Origin: Streptomyces ferrugineus | GTDB taxonomy: Bacteria; Actinomycetota; Actinomycetes; Streptomycetales; Streptomycetaceae | Reading direction: 5' to 3' | Assembly (NCBI RefSeq): GCF_015160855.1 | Contig: NZ_CP063373.1 | Location: forward strand, 1,054,001 to 1,118,000 | DNA length: 64,000 nucleotides | In this document: in pieces, positions 16,390 through 25,469 of the stretch | How the letters are laid out: the number at the start of each line of letters is the position of its first letter | How positions within the stretch are numbered: position 1 is the first letter of the stretch | Translations under genes and position numbers: made by a program | Notes under the pieces: generated by a model | Database searches by the model: none | Told to the model about the DNA's origin: nothing | The model's input: the letters and a program-made list of their open reading frames with translations, nothing else

Positions 16390-17448
16390 TCAGACGCTCG
16401 TGCTGGAGGGGGAGACGTCGACCGGGTCGGACGTACGGCGCCTGCGCACCGCCCAGAACACCGCGCTGCCCGCGACCGCCGTGACGCCGACGCCGATCGT
16501 GCCCGCGAGGCCGCCGGAGAGCCGGGCGTCGGTGATGTCCTTGACGCCGTAGTCGGCGAGCGGGGAGTCGGCCGTGTCGTGCTCCTCGGCCTTCTTGTCG
16601 ATGCCGTGGTCGGCGGCGACCTTCTCCAGGCCGTCCGGGTCGGCCGAGGCGTAGAAGCTGACGAACCCGGCGAGGACGAGGGAGGTGACGAGGCCCACGG
16701 CCCACACCTTGCGGGAGGAGCGGGCGGCGACCGGGACGGCGGCCGGCTCGGCGGCGGGCGCGTCGACCAGCTCGCCGCCCACCCGCAGCTTCAGCCGCTG
16801 CCGCAGATCACGGGCGCCGTACACGAGGTCCGGGCGTACGGCGATGACGGCGCCGACGGTCAGCGCGGTGATCGTGGCCTCGCCGACGCCGATCAGGATG
16901 TGCACGCCCACCATGGCGGTGGCGACCTTGCCGATCGAGACGTCGGTGGTGCCGCCGACCGCGTACATCAGCGTGAAGGCCAGCGCGGAGGCCGGCACGG
17001 ACAGCAGGGCGGCGACGAAGGCGGCCACGGTGATCGACCTGCGGCCGCGGGGCAGGATCTTCACCAGGCCGCGGAAGGCGGCGTAGGCGACGATCGTCGT
17101 GACGATCGCCATGTTGGTGATGTTCACGCCGAGGGCGGTCAGGCCGCCGTCCGCGAACAGGATGCCCTGCATCAGCAGGACGACCGAGACGCACAGCACC
17201 CCTGTGTAGGGGCCGACGAGTATCGCCGCGAGCGCCCCGCCGAGCAGATGGCCGCTGGTCCCCGCCGCGACGGGGAAGTTCAGCATCTGCACGGCGAAGA
17301 TGAACGCCGCCACCAGTCCGGCCAGCGGCGCCGTCCGCTCGTCGAGCTCACGGCGCGCGCCGCGCAGGCTCACGGCGACGGCGGCAGCGGCGACCACGCC
17401 GGTCGCGACCGACGTGGGGGCGTCTATGAATCCGTCAGGTACGTGCAC
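16390..17448 (-). CDS. cbiM: CbiM/NikM substrate-binding membrane protein fused to a PDGLE (CbiN-like) domain
   Basis: A 352-residue protein. The N-terminal 230 residues are the CbiM/NikM S-component (starts VHVPDGFIDAPTSV; the N-terminal amine and His2 are metal ligands in this family), with seven or so helices. The C-terminal part has two further helices and the PDGLEKVAADHGIDKKAEEHD motif of the CbiN/PDGLE module, so M and N functions are fused. The GTG at 17448 is supported by the conserved N-terminal metal motif and by a TATCAT box six bases upstream, indicating a leaderless transcript. It heads the run cbiM-cbiQ-cbiO-ohrR-ohrA. Nickel is more likely than cobalt given the Nur-like box and absence of a B12 riboswitch. 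Confidence 0.92.
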   Translation of the reverse strand: MHVPDGFIDAPTSVATGVVAAAAVAVSLRGARRELDERTAPLAGLVAAFIFAVQMLNFPVAAGTSGHLLGGALAAILVGPYTGVLCVSVVLLMQGILFADGGLTALGVNITNMAIVTTIVAYAAFRGLVKILPRGRRSITVAAFVAALLSVPASALAFTLMYAVGGTTDVSIGKVATAMVGVHILIGVGEATITALTVGAVIAVRPDLVYGARDLRQRLKLRVGGELVDAPAAEPAAVPVAARSSRKVWAVGLVTSLVLAGFVSFYASADPDGLEKVAADHGIDKKAEEHDTADSPLADYGVKDITDARLSGGLAGTIGVGVTAVAGSAVFWAVRRRRTSDPVDVSPSSTSV

Positions 17449-17454
17449 CGTTCG

Positions 17455-17485
17455 ATGATAGTGGCTTAATGCGAACCACTTGCAA
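17455..17485 (-). promoter_or_regulatory. cbiM promoter with Nur-like metal-regulator box
   Basis: On the minus strand TTGCAA (17485-17480), a 19-bp gap and TATCAT (17460-17455) form a promoter that ends six bases before the cbiM GTG. TTGCAA-N5-TCGCAT (17485-17469) overlaps the -35 and resembles the nickel-uptake-regulator (Nur) consensus tTGCaa-N5-ttGCAA. Confidence 0.6.
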
Positions 17486-17503
17486 GAGCGAGGAACTTGT
17501 CCA

Positions 17504-17556
17504 TCGCATATGTGAGATGTAGCGGCGCGGACGGGCGCTTTCCGGAAGATATGCGA
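17504..17556. repeat. Inverted repeat in the cbiM-ssgE divergent region
   Basis: TCGCATAT (17504-17511) and ATATGCGA (17549-17556) are exact inverted 8-mers 37 bp apart, between the divergent cbiM and ssgE starts. They could be sites for a regulator of ssgE; no regulator is identified. Confidence 0.4.
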
Positions 17557-17617
17557 CATTGGAGGGGGAGCGAAGGCACAGCTTTCGCTCAGGTCACGCA
17601 GCGTAAGGGGCCGTCCG

Positions 17618-17980
17618 ATGTCTGTAGTCGAACAGTACGCGCGAGCCCATATCGTCACGGACGCGGACCTCCTGGCGGAGGAGCAGGACGCGGTGCCGGT
17701 GATCCTGCGGTACGACCCCGAGACGGATCCGCGCGCGGTGCGGGTCCGGTTGCCCGGGCGCGAGGCGCACGAGTGGACCTTCTCCCGCTCCCTGCTGGAG
17801 CAGGGGCTGCGGGCCCCCGCGGGGAGCGGGGAGATACGGGTGTGGCCGTGCGGCCGGGTGCAGGCCGTGGTGGAGTTCCACTCCGCGCAGGGGGTTTCGC
17901 TGGTGCAGTTCGACTCGAAGGCCCTGATGAGGTTTCTGCGGCGGACGTATCTGGCCGCCGCCGCACCCGTCGGCCGCTGA
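17618..17980 (+). CDS. ssgE: SsgA-like sporulation/cell-division protein, probably SsgE
   Basis: A 120-residue member of the SsgA-like protein family unique to sporulating actinomycetes. Family signatures are VPVILRYDPETDPRAVRVRLP, WTFSRSLLEQGLRAPAGSGEIRVWP and the C-terminal FDSKALMRFLRRTY. These proteins guide septum placement and peptidoglycan maturation during sporulation; SsgE affects spore-chain release. The letter is inferred from length and from its position next to two penicillin-binding proteins, as recalled for SCO3158. The ATG has AAGGGG upstream. Its stop is only three bases from that of the convergent penicillin-binding protein gene. Confidence 0.8.
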   Translation: MSVVEQYARAHIVTDADLLAEEQDAVPVILRYDPETDPRAVRVRLPGREAHEWTFSRSLLEQGLRAPAGSGEIRVWPCGRVQAVVEFHSAQGVSLVQFDSKALMRFLRRTYLAAAAPVGR

Positions 17981-17983
17981 GGC

Positions 17984-19663
17984 TCAGCCGCCCGTCTTCA
18001 GCAGCGCCGCCACGATCGGGCCCGCGGTCTCCCCGCCGTGGCCGGCCGCCTGGACCACGCCCGCCGCGGCCAGGTCGCCCCGGTACGCGGTGAACCAGCC
18101 GTTGGGCTTCTTCTGGTTGTCGACCTCCGCCGAGCCGGTCTTGGCGCCGACGTCGCCGGTGACCCCGGACATCGCCTCGGCCGCCGTGCCGTAGGCCGCG
18201 GTGTAGGACATCAGGTCGCGCAGCTGGGACAGCGTGGACGCGGACATCGTGCGGGACGCGGTCGCCAGCTGACGGCCGTCGACCTCGGGGGAGACCAGGT
18301 AGGGCTGCTTGAAGGTGCCCGCCTTCACGGTCGCCGAGACCGACGCCATGTTCAGCGGGTTCATGCGCACGCCGCCCTGTCCGATGAGCGAGGCCGCCAT
18401 CTGGGCCTGCGACTGGACCGGGACGGAGCCGTCGAAGGTGGAGACGCCGACGGACCAGTTGTTCAGGGAGAGGCCGAAGACCTGCTGGGCCTGCTTGGTG
18501 AGGCTGTCGTTGTCCAGCTCGGGCGCCTGGCTGATGAAGGCGGTGTTGCAGGAGCGGGCGAAGCTCGCCTTGAAGGTGCCGTTCTTGATCTCGAACTTGT
18601 CGTCGTTCTGGAACTTCCAGTGCCCGTACGTGAAGTACTTCGGGCAGGGGTGCGGCTCGTCCGCCGACGCCAGGTCCTTCTCGATCAGCAGCGAGGAGGT
18701 GATGACCTTCATCGTGGAGCCCGGCGCGAGGGAGCCCTGGAACGCGGTGTTGAAGCCGTGCGAGGAGTTGGCGACCGCCAGGATCTCGCCGGTCGAGGGG
18801 CGCAGCACGGCGACCGACGCCTTCGACTTCGCCGCCACCTGCTTCTCCGCGGCGGCCTGCATCGCCGGACTCAGCGTCGTCTTCACGGTGCCCGGCGTGC
18901 CCTTGCTCAGCTCCAGCAGGGTCTTGTCGGACAGCTCGGCCTTCTTGGACTCCTTGCCCCGAACGACCTGGAGCTCGACGCCCGCCTTGCCGCCGGCCTT
19001 CTCGCCGTACTTCTCGCGCAGGCTGTCCAGGACCGAGCCCAGCGACGGGTACTCCTTCTCCGTCAGCTCGCCGCCGTCCCGGTCGAGGGCCTTGACCGGC
19101 GGGGTGCCGGACTCCCCGGTGACCAGGGTGTCGCCGTCCTTCAGATCGGGGTGGACGACCGCGGAGTGCCACCCGACCAGCGGCTTTCCGTCCTCGGCGC
19201 GCCGCACGACGGTGAGGGAGCTGTCGTACGCCAGCGGCTTGGTGGTGCCCTTGTACGACACCGTCGCCTTCACGGAGAAGGGGACCTTCGCGCCGGTGCG
19301 GGTGCCGGCGGTCAGGGTCACGTCCTTGATGTGGGCGTCCTTGGCGTAGCCCGTCAGCAGGGCCCGCGCGGCCGCCGTGTCGTCCGTGGCGGCGGCCGCC
19401 TCGGTCACCTTGCCCTGCTGCCAGGCGGTGAGGAAGTCCCGGGCCGCGGTGGTGACCTCGGTCGCCGACAGCGGGCCGGTCTTGACCGCCTTGGCCTTCT
19501 GGTCGCTGGTCGACGACGACCCGCCGCCGTTCTCGGCCGCCGCGCCGCTGCCGAGCAGGGCGTAGACGCCGAGCCCGGCGCCGCCGAGGACCACGGCGAT
19601 CATCCCGCCGAGTACGGCGGGGTTGGTCTTCCGTCGCTCGGCGACGCGCCTTCTGTTGCCCAC
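17984..19663 (-). CDS. Penicillin-binding transpeptidase with NTF2-like domain (copy 1)
   Basis: A 559-residue class B-type penicillin-binding protein. A basic cytoplasmic tip and one membrane anchor (about 15-37) are followed by an NTF2-like domain of the MecA_N type (about 65-170), a dimerisation region (about 180-280) and the transpeptidase domain. The three active-site motifs are intact: S316-T-M-K319, S371-C-N373 and K508-T-G510. It should cross-link peptidoglycan outside the membrane. It is a tandem paralogue of the next gene and convergent with ssgE, suggesting a role in sporulation wall synthesis. Confidence 0.92.
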   Translation of the reverse strand: MGNRRRVAERRKTNPAVLGGMIAVVLGGAGLGVYALLGSGAAAENGGGSSSTSDQKAKAVKTGPLSATEVTTAARDFLTAWQQGKVTEAAAATDDTAAARALLTGYAKDAHIKDVTLTAGTRTGAKVPFSVKATVSYKGTTKPLAYDSSLTVVRRAEDGKPLVGWHSAVVHPDLKDGDTLVTGESGTPPVKALDRDGGELTEKEYPSLGSVLDSLREKYGEKAGGKAGVELQVVRGKESKKAELSDKTLLELSKGTPGTVKTTLSPAMQAAAEKQVAAKSKASVAVLRPSTGEILAVANSSHGFNTAFQGSLAPGSTMKVITSSLLIEKDLASADEPHPCPKYFTYGHWKFQNDDKFEIKNGTFKASFARSCNTAFISQAPELDNDSLTKQAQQVFGLSLNNWSVGVSTFDGSVPVQSQAQMAASLIGQGGVRMNPLNMASVSATVKAGTFKQPYLVSPEVDGRQLATASRTMSASTLSQLRDLMSYTAAYGTAAEAMSGVTGDVGAKTGSAEVDNQKKPNGWFTAYRGDLAAAGVVQAAGHGGETAGPIVAALLKTGG

Positions 19664-19766
19664 TGCTTTCCGTTCCCTCGCGATTCAGGGGCCCCCGCCG
19701 CCCCGCCGACCTCACGCATACCAACGACGACGACCACCCTAGAGTCCCCTGCCGCGGGGGATAAGT

Positions 19767-21410
19767 TCAGCCGGACGCTCGTAGCACGGCTGCGACAATC
19801 GGCCCCGCCGCGTCCCCGCCGTGGCCGCCCTTCTGTGTCATGGCCGCGGCCGCGACATCGTTGCGGAAGCCGGTGAACCAGCTGTCGGAGGTGGCCTGCC
19901 CGTCGACCTCGGCGGAACCGGTCTTGGCGCCGATGTCGCCGCCGAGCCGCGACATGACCCGCACGGCGGTGCCCTGGGCCGAGGTCGCGGTCAGCCGCAT
20001 CATCTGCTTGAGCTGGGCGGCGGTGCTCGACGGCAGCCCCTTGGCGGTGGCCAGTTGACGGTCGTCGAGGTCGGGCGAGACGAGATACGGCTGGTGGAAC
20101 TCGCCGGTGATCGCGGTGGCGGTGACCGACGCCATGTTCAGCGGGTTCATCTCGACCTTGCCCTGGCCGATGGCGTTGGCCGCGCGGTCCGGGCCGGGTG
20201 AGGCCGGGACGCTGCCGTCGAAGGAGACGATGCCGGTCTTCCAGTCACCGCGGCCGAGCCCGAACCGCTCCTGGGCCTCCGCCGTCAGCGAGGAGTCCGA
20301 GAGCGGGTCCTCGTCGACGAGCTTGATGAAGGCGGTGTTGCAGGAGCGCAGGAAGCCGTTGGCCAGCGTGGCGTTCGCGGTCTCGTCGGGCCGAAGGCCC
20401 GTGAGGTTCTTGAAGGTCTGGCTCTGCCAGGTGGCGGTGGGCGGACAGGGCGCCGGGCCGTTCATCGTGGTCACGCCGTTGTCGATGAGCATCGCCGCGG
20501 TGATGATCTTCATCGTGGAGCCGGGGGCGACGCGTCCCTCGAAGGCCGCGTTGAAGGCGTCGTCGCGATGGTTGGCCACCGCCAGCACCTCGCCGGTGCT
20601 CGGCTTGAGGGCCACCACGGAGGACTCCGCGTACTTCTTCACGGCCTGCTCGGCCGCCGCCTGCACGCTCGCGCTGAGCGTCGTCTCCAGCCTGCCCGGC
20701 TCGCCCTCGGCCAGGGTCAGCAGCGAGGTGTCCGGTGACTCGTCGGCGTGCCGGATCGACAACTCGACGCCGGGCTCGCCGCCGGCCTTGTCGCCGTACC
20801 TGCCGCGCAGCGTGTCCAGGATCGGGCCGAGCGAGGGGTACTTCTCCTTCGTCAGCACGGTGCCGTTGCGGTCGACGGCCTCGATGGGCGGGGTCGCCGC
20901 CTCGCCGGTGACGAGGGTGTCGTCCCGCTTGAGCCGTGGGTGGATCACGCTCGGCTGCCAGTCGACGAGGGCCCGCCCGGTGGTCTTCCCGCGTACGACG
21001 GTGAGTTCGCTCTTGTAGGACAGCGCCTTGGACTTGCCGCCGTAGGACACCTTGGCGCTGACGGTGTAGGGCACGGTGGCGCCGCCGGCCCTGCCGGGCG
21101 TGATCTTCACGCCGGTGATGTGGGCGTCCTCGCTGTAGGAGGACAGCACGGCCTGGGCGGCCGCGTCGTTGTTCGTGTACGTCGAGGCCTGTGCGGCCTC
21201 GCCCTTCTCCCAGGCCGTGAAGAACTTGGTCGTGGTCTCCTCGACCTCCTCGGCGCTCGGCGGACCGGTCCGGGCCGGCGCCGGTCCCGCGGCACCCGTC
21301 GCCCCTCCGCCGTTCAGCGCGGACATGATGTTGTAGGCGCCGTATCCGGCACCGCCCACCATGACCGCGAAGACGCCGCCTATGACAGCGGCCTTTACCC
21401 CCTTGGACAT
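19767..21410 (-). CDS. Penicillin-binding transpeptidase with NTF2-like domain (copy 2)
   Basis: A 547-residue paralogue of the adjacent penicillin-binding protein with the same layout: membrane anchor (about 8-30), NTF2-like domain, dimer domain and transpeptidase. Active-site motifs are S298-T-M-K301, S356-C-N358 and K496-T-G498. It is transcribed first of the pair, with 103 bp to the next start. The shared N-terminal KG/V-G-G-GAGxGAY anchor and VTGExxTPPIxAxDRxG linker show that the two arose by tandem duplication. Confidence 0.92.
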   Translation of the reverse strand: MSKGVKAAVIGGVFAVMVGGAGYGAYNIMSALNGGGATGAAGPAPARTGPPSAEEVEETTTKFFTAWEKGEAAQASTYTNNDAAAQAVLSSYSEDAHITGVKITPGRAGGATVPYTVSAKVSYGGKSKALSYKSELTVVRGKTTGRALVDWQPSVIHPRLKRDDTLVTGEAATPPIEAVDRNGTVLTKEKYPSLGPILDTLRGRYGDKAGGEPGVELSIRHADESPDTSLLTLAEGEPGRLETTLSASVQAAAEQAVKKYAESSVVALKPSTGEVLAVANHRDDAFNAAFEGRVAPGSTMKIITAAMLIDNGVTTMNGPAPCPPTATWQSQTFKNLTGLRPDETANATLANGFLRSCNTAFIKLVDEDPLSDSSLTAEAQERFGLGRGDWKTGIVSFDGSVPASPGPDRAANAIGQGKVEMNPLNMASVTATAITGEFHQPYLVSPDLDDRQLATAKGLPSSTAAQLKQMMRLTATSAQGTAVRVMSRLGGDIGAKTGSAEVDGQATSDSWFTGFRNDVAAAAMTQKGGHGGDAAGPIVAAVLRASG

Positions 21411-21562
21411 GATCTCCTCCCCGTTCGTCCACCGAACTGTAAGAGGGGTGAGGGATACGTGGGGGAGTTGTTTCCTTTTGTTGTCCGAATGTGTGACCGA
21501 TTCTTAGCCGAACGAACGACATGTTCCGACAGGCACCGTCACCGCGCCCCGGAGGTCCTCTC

Positions 21563-22597
21563 GTGCCGCATCGATTCGCCGGACTCCGGACGCGTCGCGC
21601 CGCGTCCGTACTGGTACTGGCGCTCGGCACGGCCCTCGTCCTGCCGGCCGCCCTCGGCACCGGGCGCGGCGACCCGGGACCGCCCGCGACGGTGGGCTCG
21701 AAAGAGCCGGTCGAAGACCCGACGGCCCCGGTGACAAGGCTCTCGTACAGAGCGGCCCCGGGCCAGAACAACAGGGTGACCGTCACCGAGTCGGCGGCCG
21801 ACTACGACGACATCACCTATGTGATCGACGACGTGGTCCCCATCGACCCGGGGAACGGCTGCGCCTACCTCAGCGACGTCGACCACACCAAGGTCTCCTG
21901 CAAGGTGAAGATCGAGGAGATGGCCACGGACCCGTACAACACCCTGTTCGTGGAGCTCGGCGACGGAGAGGACACCGCCAGTGGCCGCCGGGTCGGCGAA
22001 TCCACCATGGGCTACACCGTGTTCAGCTTCGGCTCTGGCGACGACACCTGGGCCGGCACCTCGAACGAGGTCATGACGGTCTACGGCGGCCCCGGCGACG
22101 ACAAGCTGACGGCGATCCGCGGCGTGCATGTCGACGGCAACGCCGGCGACGACACCATCCACGCCGGCGAGGGGACAAGTGCCTTGGGCGGCCCCGGCGA
22201 CGACACGATCCACGCCGAAGGCGACGGGGCCAGTGCCTCGGGCGGCCCCGGCGACGACGTGCTCCGGGGCCGGGAGGGCGACCAGGTCCTGTCCGGCGAG
22301 CAGGGCGACGACTCGATCCACGGCGGCCCCGGCGACGATCTGCTGTCCGGCAACGAGGGCAACGACGTCCTGTACGGCGACGACGGCGACGACCTGATGT
22401 GGGGCGAGCGCAAGGTGGGCGACGGCTTCGAACTGTCGCGGGACGAGAAGCTCGGCAAGAAGCGCGACGACAAGCTGTACGGCGGCCCCGGCACCGACGA
22501 ACTGTACGGCGGACCGGGCCCGGACGGGCTGTACGGCGGGCCCGGCACGGATCGGCTGGACGGGGGGACCAGCCCCAACACCGTGGTCCAGGACTGA
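21563..22597 (+). CDS. Secreted RTX-type calcium-binding repeat protein
   Basis: A 344-residue precursor with a basic, hydrophobic N-terminal signal segment (RFAGLRTRRAASVLVLALG). After a unique region of about 130 residues come many nine-residue RTX units of the GGxGxDxLx type (GGPGDDKL, GNAGDDTI, GGPGDDTI, GGPGDDVL, GEQGDDSI, GGPGDDLL, GNEGNDVL and others), which fold as a calcium-bound parallel beta-roll. No enzymatic domain is seen, so it is likely an extracellular or wall-associated binding protein. The GTG at 21563 is chosen because GGAGG lies seven bases before it; an ATG at 21521 would add 14 residues. Confidence 0.85.
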   Translation: MPHRFAGLRTRRAASVLVLALGTALVLPAALGTGRGDPGPPATVGSKEPVEDPTAPVTRLSYRAAPGQNNRVTVTESAADYDDITYVIDDVVPIDPGNGCAYLSDVDHTKVSCKVKIEEMATDPYNTLFVELGDGEDTASGRRVGESTMGYTVFSFGSGDDTWAGTSNEVMTVYGGPGDDKLTAIRGVHVDGNAGDDTIHAGEGTSALGGPGDDTIHAEGDGASASGGPGDDVLRGREGDQVLSGEQGDDSIHGGPGDDLLSGNEGNDVLYGDDGDDLMWGERKVGDGFELSRDEKLGKKRDDKLYGGPGTDELYGGPGPDGLYGGPGTDRLDGGTSPNTVVQD

Positions 22598-22616
22598 CGC
22601 CGCCCGGCAACACCCC

Positions 22617-24368
22617 CTACACCCAGGTGTCCAGCCACATCCGCGACCGCCAGTCGTCGATCGGGATCGCCGTGCCCGTGTAGACGGGCCAGAAGTAGAT
22701 GAAGTTCCAGGCGATCAGGAGCACCAGCACGCCCGCGCCCGTCGCGCCCGCGACCCGGCGGGTGTCGCTGGAGCCGGGTGGGCCGATGAGGGTGCCCAGG
22801 AGCATGGCGACGGCCAGGCAGAGGAAGGGGAGGAAGACGATGGCGTAGAAGAAGAAGATGGTGCGTTCCTGGTAGAGGAACCAGGGGAGGTAGCCGGCCG
22901 CGACGGCGCAGGCGATGGCGCCGGCGCGCCAGTCGCGGCGGAAGAGCCAGCGCCACAGGATGTACAGCACCGCGAAGGCGGCCACCCACCACAGCAGCGG
23001 GGTGCCCAGGGCCAGCACCTCGCGGGCGCACTTCTCGCCCGCGTCGGCGGGGCAGCCGTCCCTGCCGGGCGCGGGGGACTCGTAGAAGTACGACACCGGG
23101 CGGCCGACGACGAGCCAGCTCCACGGGTTGGACTGGTAGGTGTGCGGGGACGACAGGCCGACGTGGAACTCGTAGACCTGGTGCTCGTAGTGCCACAGGC
23201 TGAGCCACCAGTCGGGGAACAGCCACGACCAGCTGCTCGTGCGGCCGTTCGCTGACGCCCAGTCGCGGTAGTAGCCGCCGCTGCCGTCGGTCGGCGAGAG
23301 GATCCAGCCGGTCCACGACGCGATGTAGGTGACGATCGCCACCGGCACCGTCGCCAGGAAGGCCAGACCCAGGTCGCGCCTGAGCACCGCCTCGTACGGG
23401 TGGCGGGCGCCGGCGACCCGGCGGGCGCCGACGTCCCACAGCACCGTCATCAGGCCGAAGGCGACCAGGAAGTACAGGCCGTTCCACTTGGTGCCGATGG
23501 CCAGGCCCAGCATCAGGCCGGCCGCCCAGCGCCAGGGGCGCCAGCCCAGACGCAGGGTCTCGGCGATGTGCGCGTCGGGGCGGACCCGGCCGTCGGCGTC
23601 GGCCGGCAGCGCGGCGGCGAGTTTCGCCCGGGCCCGGTCCCGGTCGAGGACCAGGCAGCCGAACGCCGCCAGCACGAAGAACATCAGCACCCCGTCGAGC
23701 AGCGAGGTGCGCGCCATCACGAAGGCCAGCCCGTCCACCGCCATCAGGGTGCCGGCCAGACAACCCAGGAAGGTGGAGCGGAAGACGCGGCGGCCGATGC
23801 GGCACAGCATCAGGACGGCGAGCGTGCCGAGCAGGGCCGTCATGAAGCGCCAGCCGAACGGGTTGAACCCGAACATCAGCTCGCCGAGCCCGATCACGTA
23901 CTTGCCGACCGGCGGATGCACGACGTACGCCGCGTCCGTCGGGATCTTCACCTTGTCGCCGAGCTCCAGGACCAGGTCGTTGGCGTTCTTGTCCCAGCCG
24001 ACCTCGAAACCGCGGTGGACCAGCGCCCAGGCGTCCTTGGCGTAGTACGTCTCGTCGAATATCACCGCCTTCGGGCTGCCCAGGTTCCAGAACCGCAGCA
24101 CCCCGGCCAGCAGCGTGACCAGCAGCGGACCGCCCCAGGCCGACCAGCGCGCGATCCGCTCGGCGAGCGGCCGCGAGACGCCGAGGAACTGCCACATCCG
24201 CGGGCTGGGCTGGACGTAGGGCGGCACGAGCCGGTCACGCACATCGCTTCTGGGCGACGCCGTGTAGCCGAAACGGCGCAGCCGCTGCTGCCACGACGGC
24301 CGCTGCTCGTGCGGTGCCTGGCCCTGCCGGATGTCCGTGGAGTCCATCGACGACGCTGTACTGGTCAC
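22617..24368 (-). CDS. pmt: Protein O-mannosyltransferase (Pmt, GT39 family)
   Basis: A 583-residue polytopic membrane enzyme that transfers mannose from polyprenyl-phosphate-mannose to Ser/Thr of exported proteins. The first external loop carries the catalytic acidic pair FDETYYAKDAW, followed by VVHPPVGKYVIG, typical of GT39. About ten to eleven helices follow. The GTG at 24368 lies six bases after a minus-strand TACGAT box, so the mRNA is probably leaderless. It is divergent from rsmI, 62 bp between starts. Confidence 0.93.
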   Translation of the reverse strand: MTSTASSMDSTDIRQGQAPHEQRPSWQQRLRRFGYTASPRSDVRDRLVPPYVQPSPRMWQFLGVSRPLAERIARWSAWGGPLLVTLLAGVLRFWNLGSPKAVIFDETYYAKDAWALVHRGFEVGWDKNANDLVLELGDKVKIPTDAAYVVHPPVGKYVIGLGELMFGFNPFGWRFMTALLGTLAVLMLCRIGRRVFRSTFLGCLAGTLMAVDGLAFVMARTSLLDGVLMFFVLAAFGCLVLDRDRARAKLAAALPADADGRVRPDAHIAETLRLGWRPWRWAAGLMLGLAIGTKWNGLYFLVAFGLMTVLWDVGARRVAGARHPYEAVLRRDLGLAFLATVPVAIVTYIASWTGWILSPTDGSGGYYRDWASANGRTSSWSWLFPDWWLSLWHYEHQVYEFHVGLSSPHTYQSNPWSWLVVGRPVSYFYESPAPGRDGCPADAGEKCAREVLALGTPLLWWVAAFAVLYILWRWLFRRDWRAGAIACAVAAGYLPWFLYQERTIFFFYAIVFLPFLCLAVAMLLGTLIGPPGSSDTRRVAGATGAGVLVLLIAWNFIYFWPVYTGTAIPIDDWRSRMWLDTWV

Positions 24369-24430
24369 CGCGCCATCGTAGGGAACACGTCTGTGACAGT
24401 CGCGTGGATGCGCCCTGCGAGGATGGAAAC

Positions 24431-25279
24431 GTGACAGGAACCCTTGTTTTGGCAGGCACCCCCATCGGCGACGTCAAGGACGCCCCGCCCCGGCTGGTCG
24501 AGGAGCTCGCCGGTGCGGATGTGATCGCCGCCGAGGACACCCGCCGGCTCAAGCGCCTCACCCAGGCGCTGGGCGTGCAGCCGGCCGGGCGGGTCGTGTC
24601 GTACTTCGAGGGCAACGAGTCGGCCCGTACGCCCGAGCTGGTCGAGGCGCTCCAGGAGGGCTCGCGGGTGCTGCTGGTGACCGACGCGGGGATGCCGTCG
24701 GTGTCCGACCCGGGGTACCGGCTGGTCGCGGCGGCGGTGGCGAAGGACATCCGGGTCACCGCGGTGCCCGGCCCGTCCGCCGTGCTGACCGCGCTCGCGC
24801 TGTCCGGGCTGCCGGTCGACCGGTTCTGCTTCGAGGGGTTCCTGCCGCGCAAGGCGGGGGAGCGGCTGTCGCGGCTGAAGGAGGTGGCCGGGGAGCGGCG
24901 CACGCTCGTCTACTTCGAGGCCCCGCACCGGCTCGACGACACGCTCGCCGCGATGGCCGAGGTGTTCGGCGGCGAGCGCCGGGCCGCCGTGTGCCGGGAG
25001 CTGACCAAGACATACGAGGAGGTCAGGCGCGGCGGGCTGGGGGAGCTGGCGGAGTGGGCCGCGCAGGGGGTGCGCGGGGAGATCACCGTCGTCGTCGAGG
25101 GGGCGCCCGAGAAGGGGGCCGAGGAGATCGACGCCGCTGAGCTGGTGCGGCGGGTTCGCGTCCGCGAAGAGGCGGGGGAGCGGCGCAAGGAGGCCATCGC
25201 GGCGGTGGCGGCGGCGGCCGGGGTGCCGAAGCGCGAGGTCTTCGACGCCGTGGTGGCGGCCAAGAACGCGGGGGCGTGA
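24431..25279 (+). CDS. rsmI: 16S rRNA (cytidine(1402)-2'-O)-methyltransferase RsmI
   Basis: A 282-residue tetrapyrrole-methylase-fold enzyme. Family motifs in order: LAGTPIGDVKDAPPRLVE, AAEDTRRLKRL, VTDAGMPSVSDPGYRLV, VPGPSAVLTALALSGLP and FCFEGFLPRK. It 2'-O-methylates C1402 in the ribosomal P-site. The GTG start follows a GGATGGAAAC leader with a GAGGAT element that might again be a -10 box close to the start. It is divergent from pmt. Confidence 0.93.
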   Translation: MTGTLVLAGTPIGDVKDAPPRLVEELAGADVIAAEDTRRLKRLTQALGVQPAGRVVSYFEGNESARTPELVEALQEGSRVLLVTDAGMPSVSDPGYRLVAAAVAKDIRVTAVPGPSAVLTALALSGLPVDRFCFEGFLPRKAGERLSRLKEVAGERRTLVYFEAPHRLDDTLAAMAEVFGGERRAAVCRELTKTYEEVRRGGLGELAEWAAQGVRGEITVVVEGAPEKGAEEIDAAELVRRVRVREEAGERRKEAIAAVAAAAGVPKREVFDAVVAAKNAGA

Positions 25280-25469
25280 AACGCCGTGTGAGCAGGGCGT
25301 ATATCGCATGAGCGAGCGCCCCATGCCGGGGTAAAGCGACTCGGCCCTTTCGGCAAGGAACGCCCAAGTCGGCGCCAATACTGGACAGATGGCGTGCGTT
25401 CACTCCTGGCGAGGAGTCCACTGGGTCGTGGGGCGCGAACCGCCCCACCAGCGGACTACAGGAGCTGGC

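Noticed and set aside
17449..17617. Possible B12 riboswitch before cbiM
   Set aside because: cbiM has almost no leader (leaderless start) and no B12-box-like sequence.
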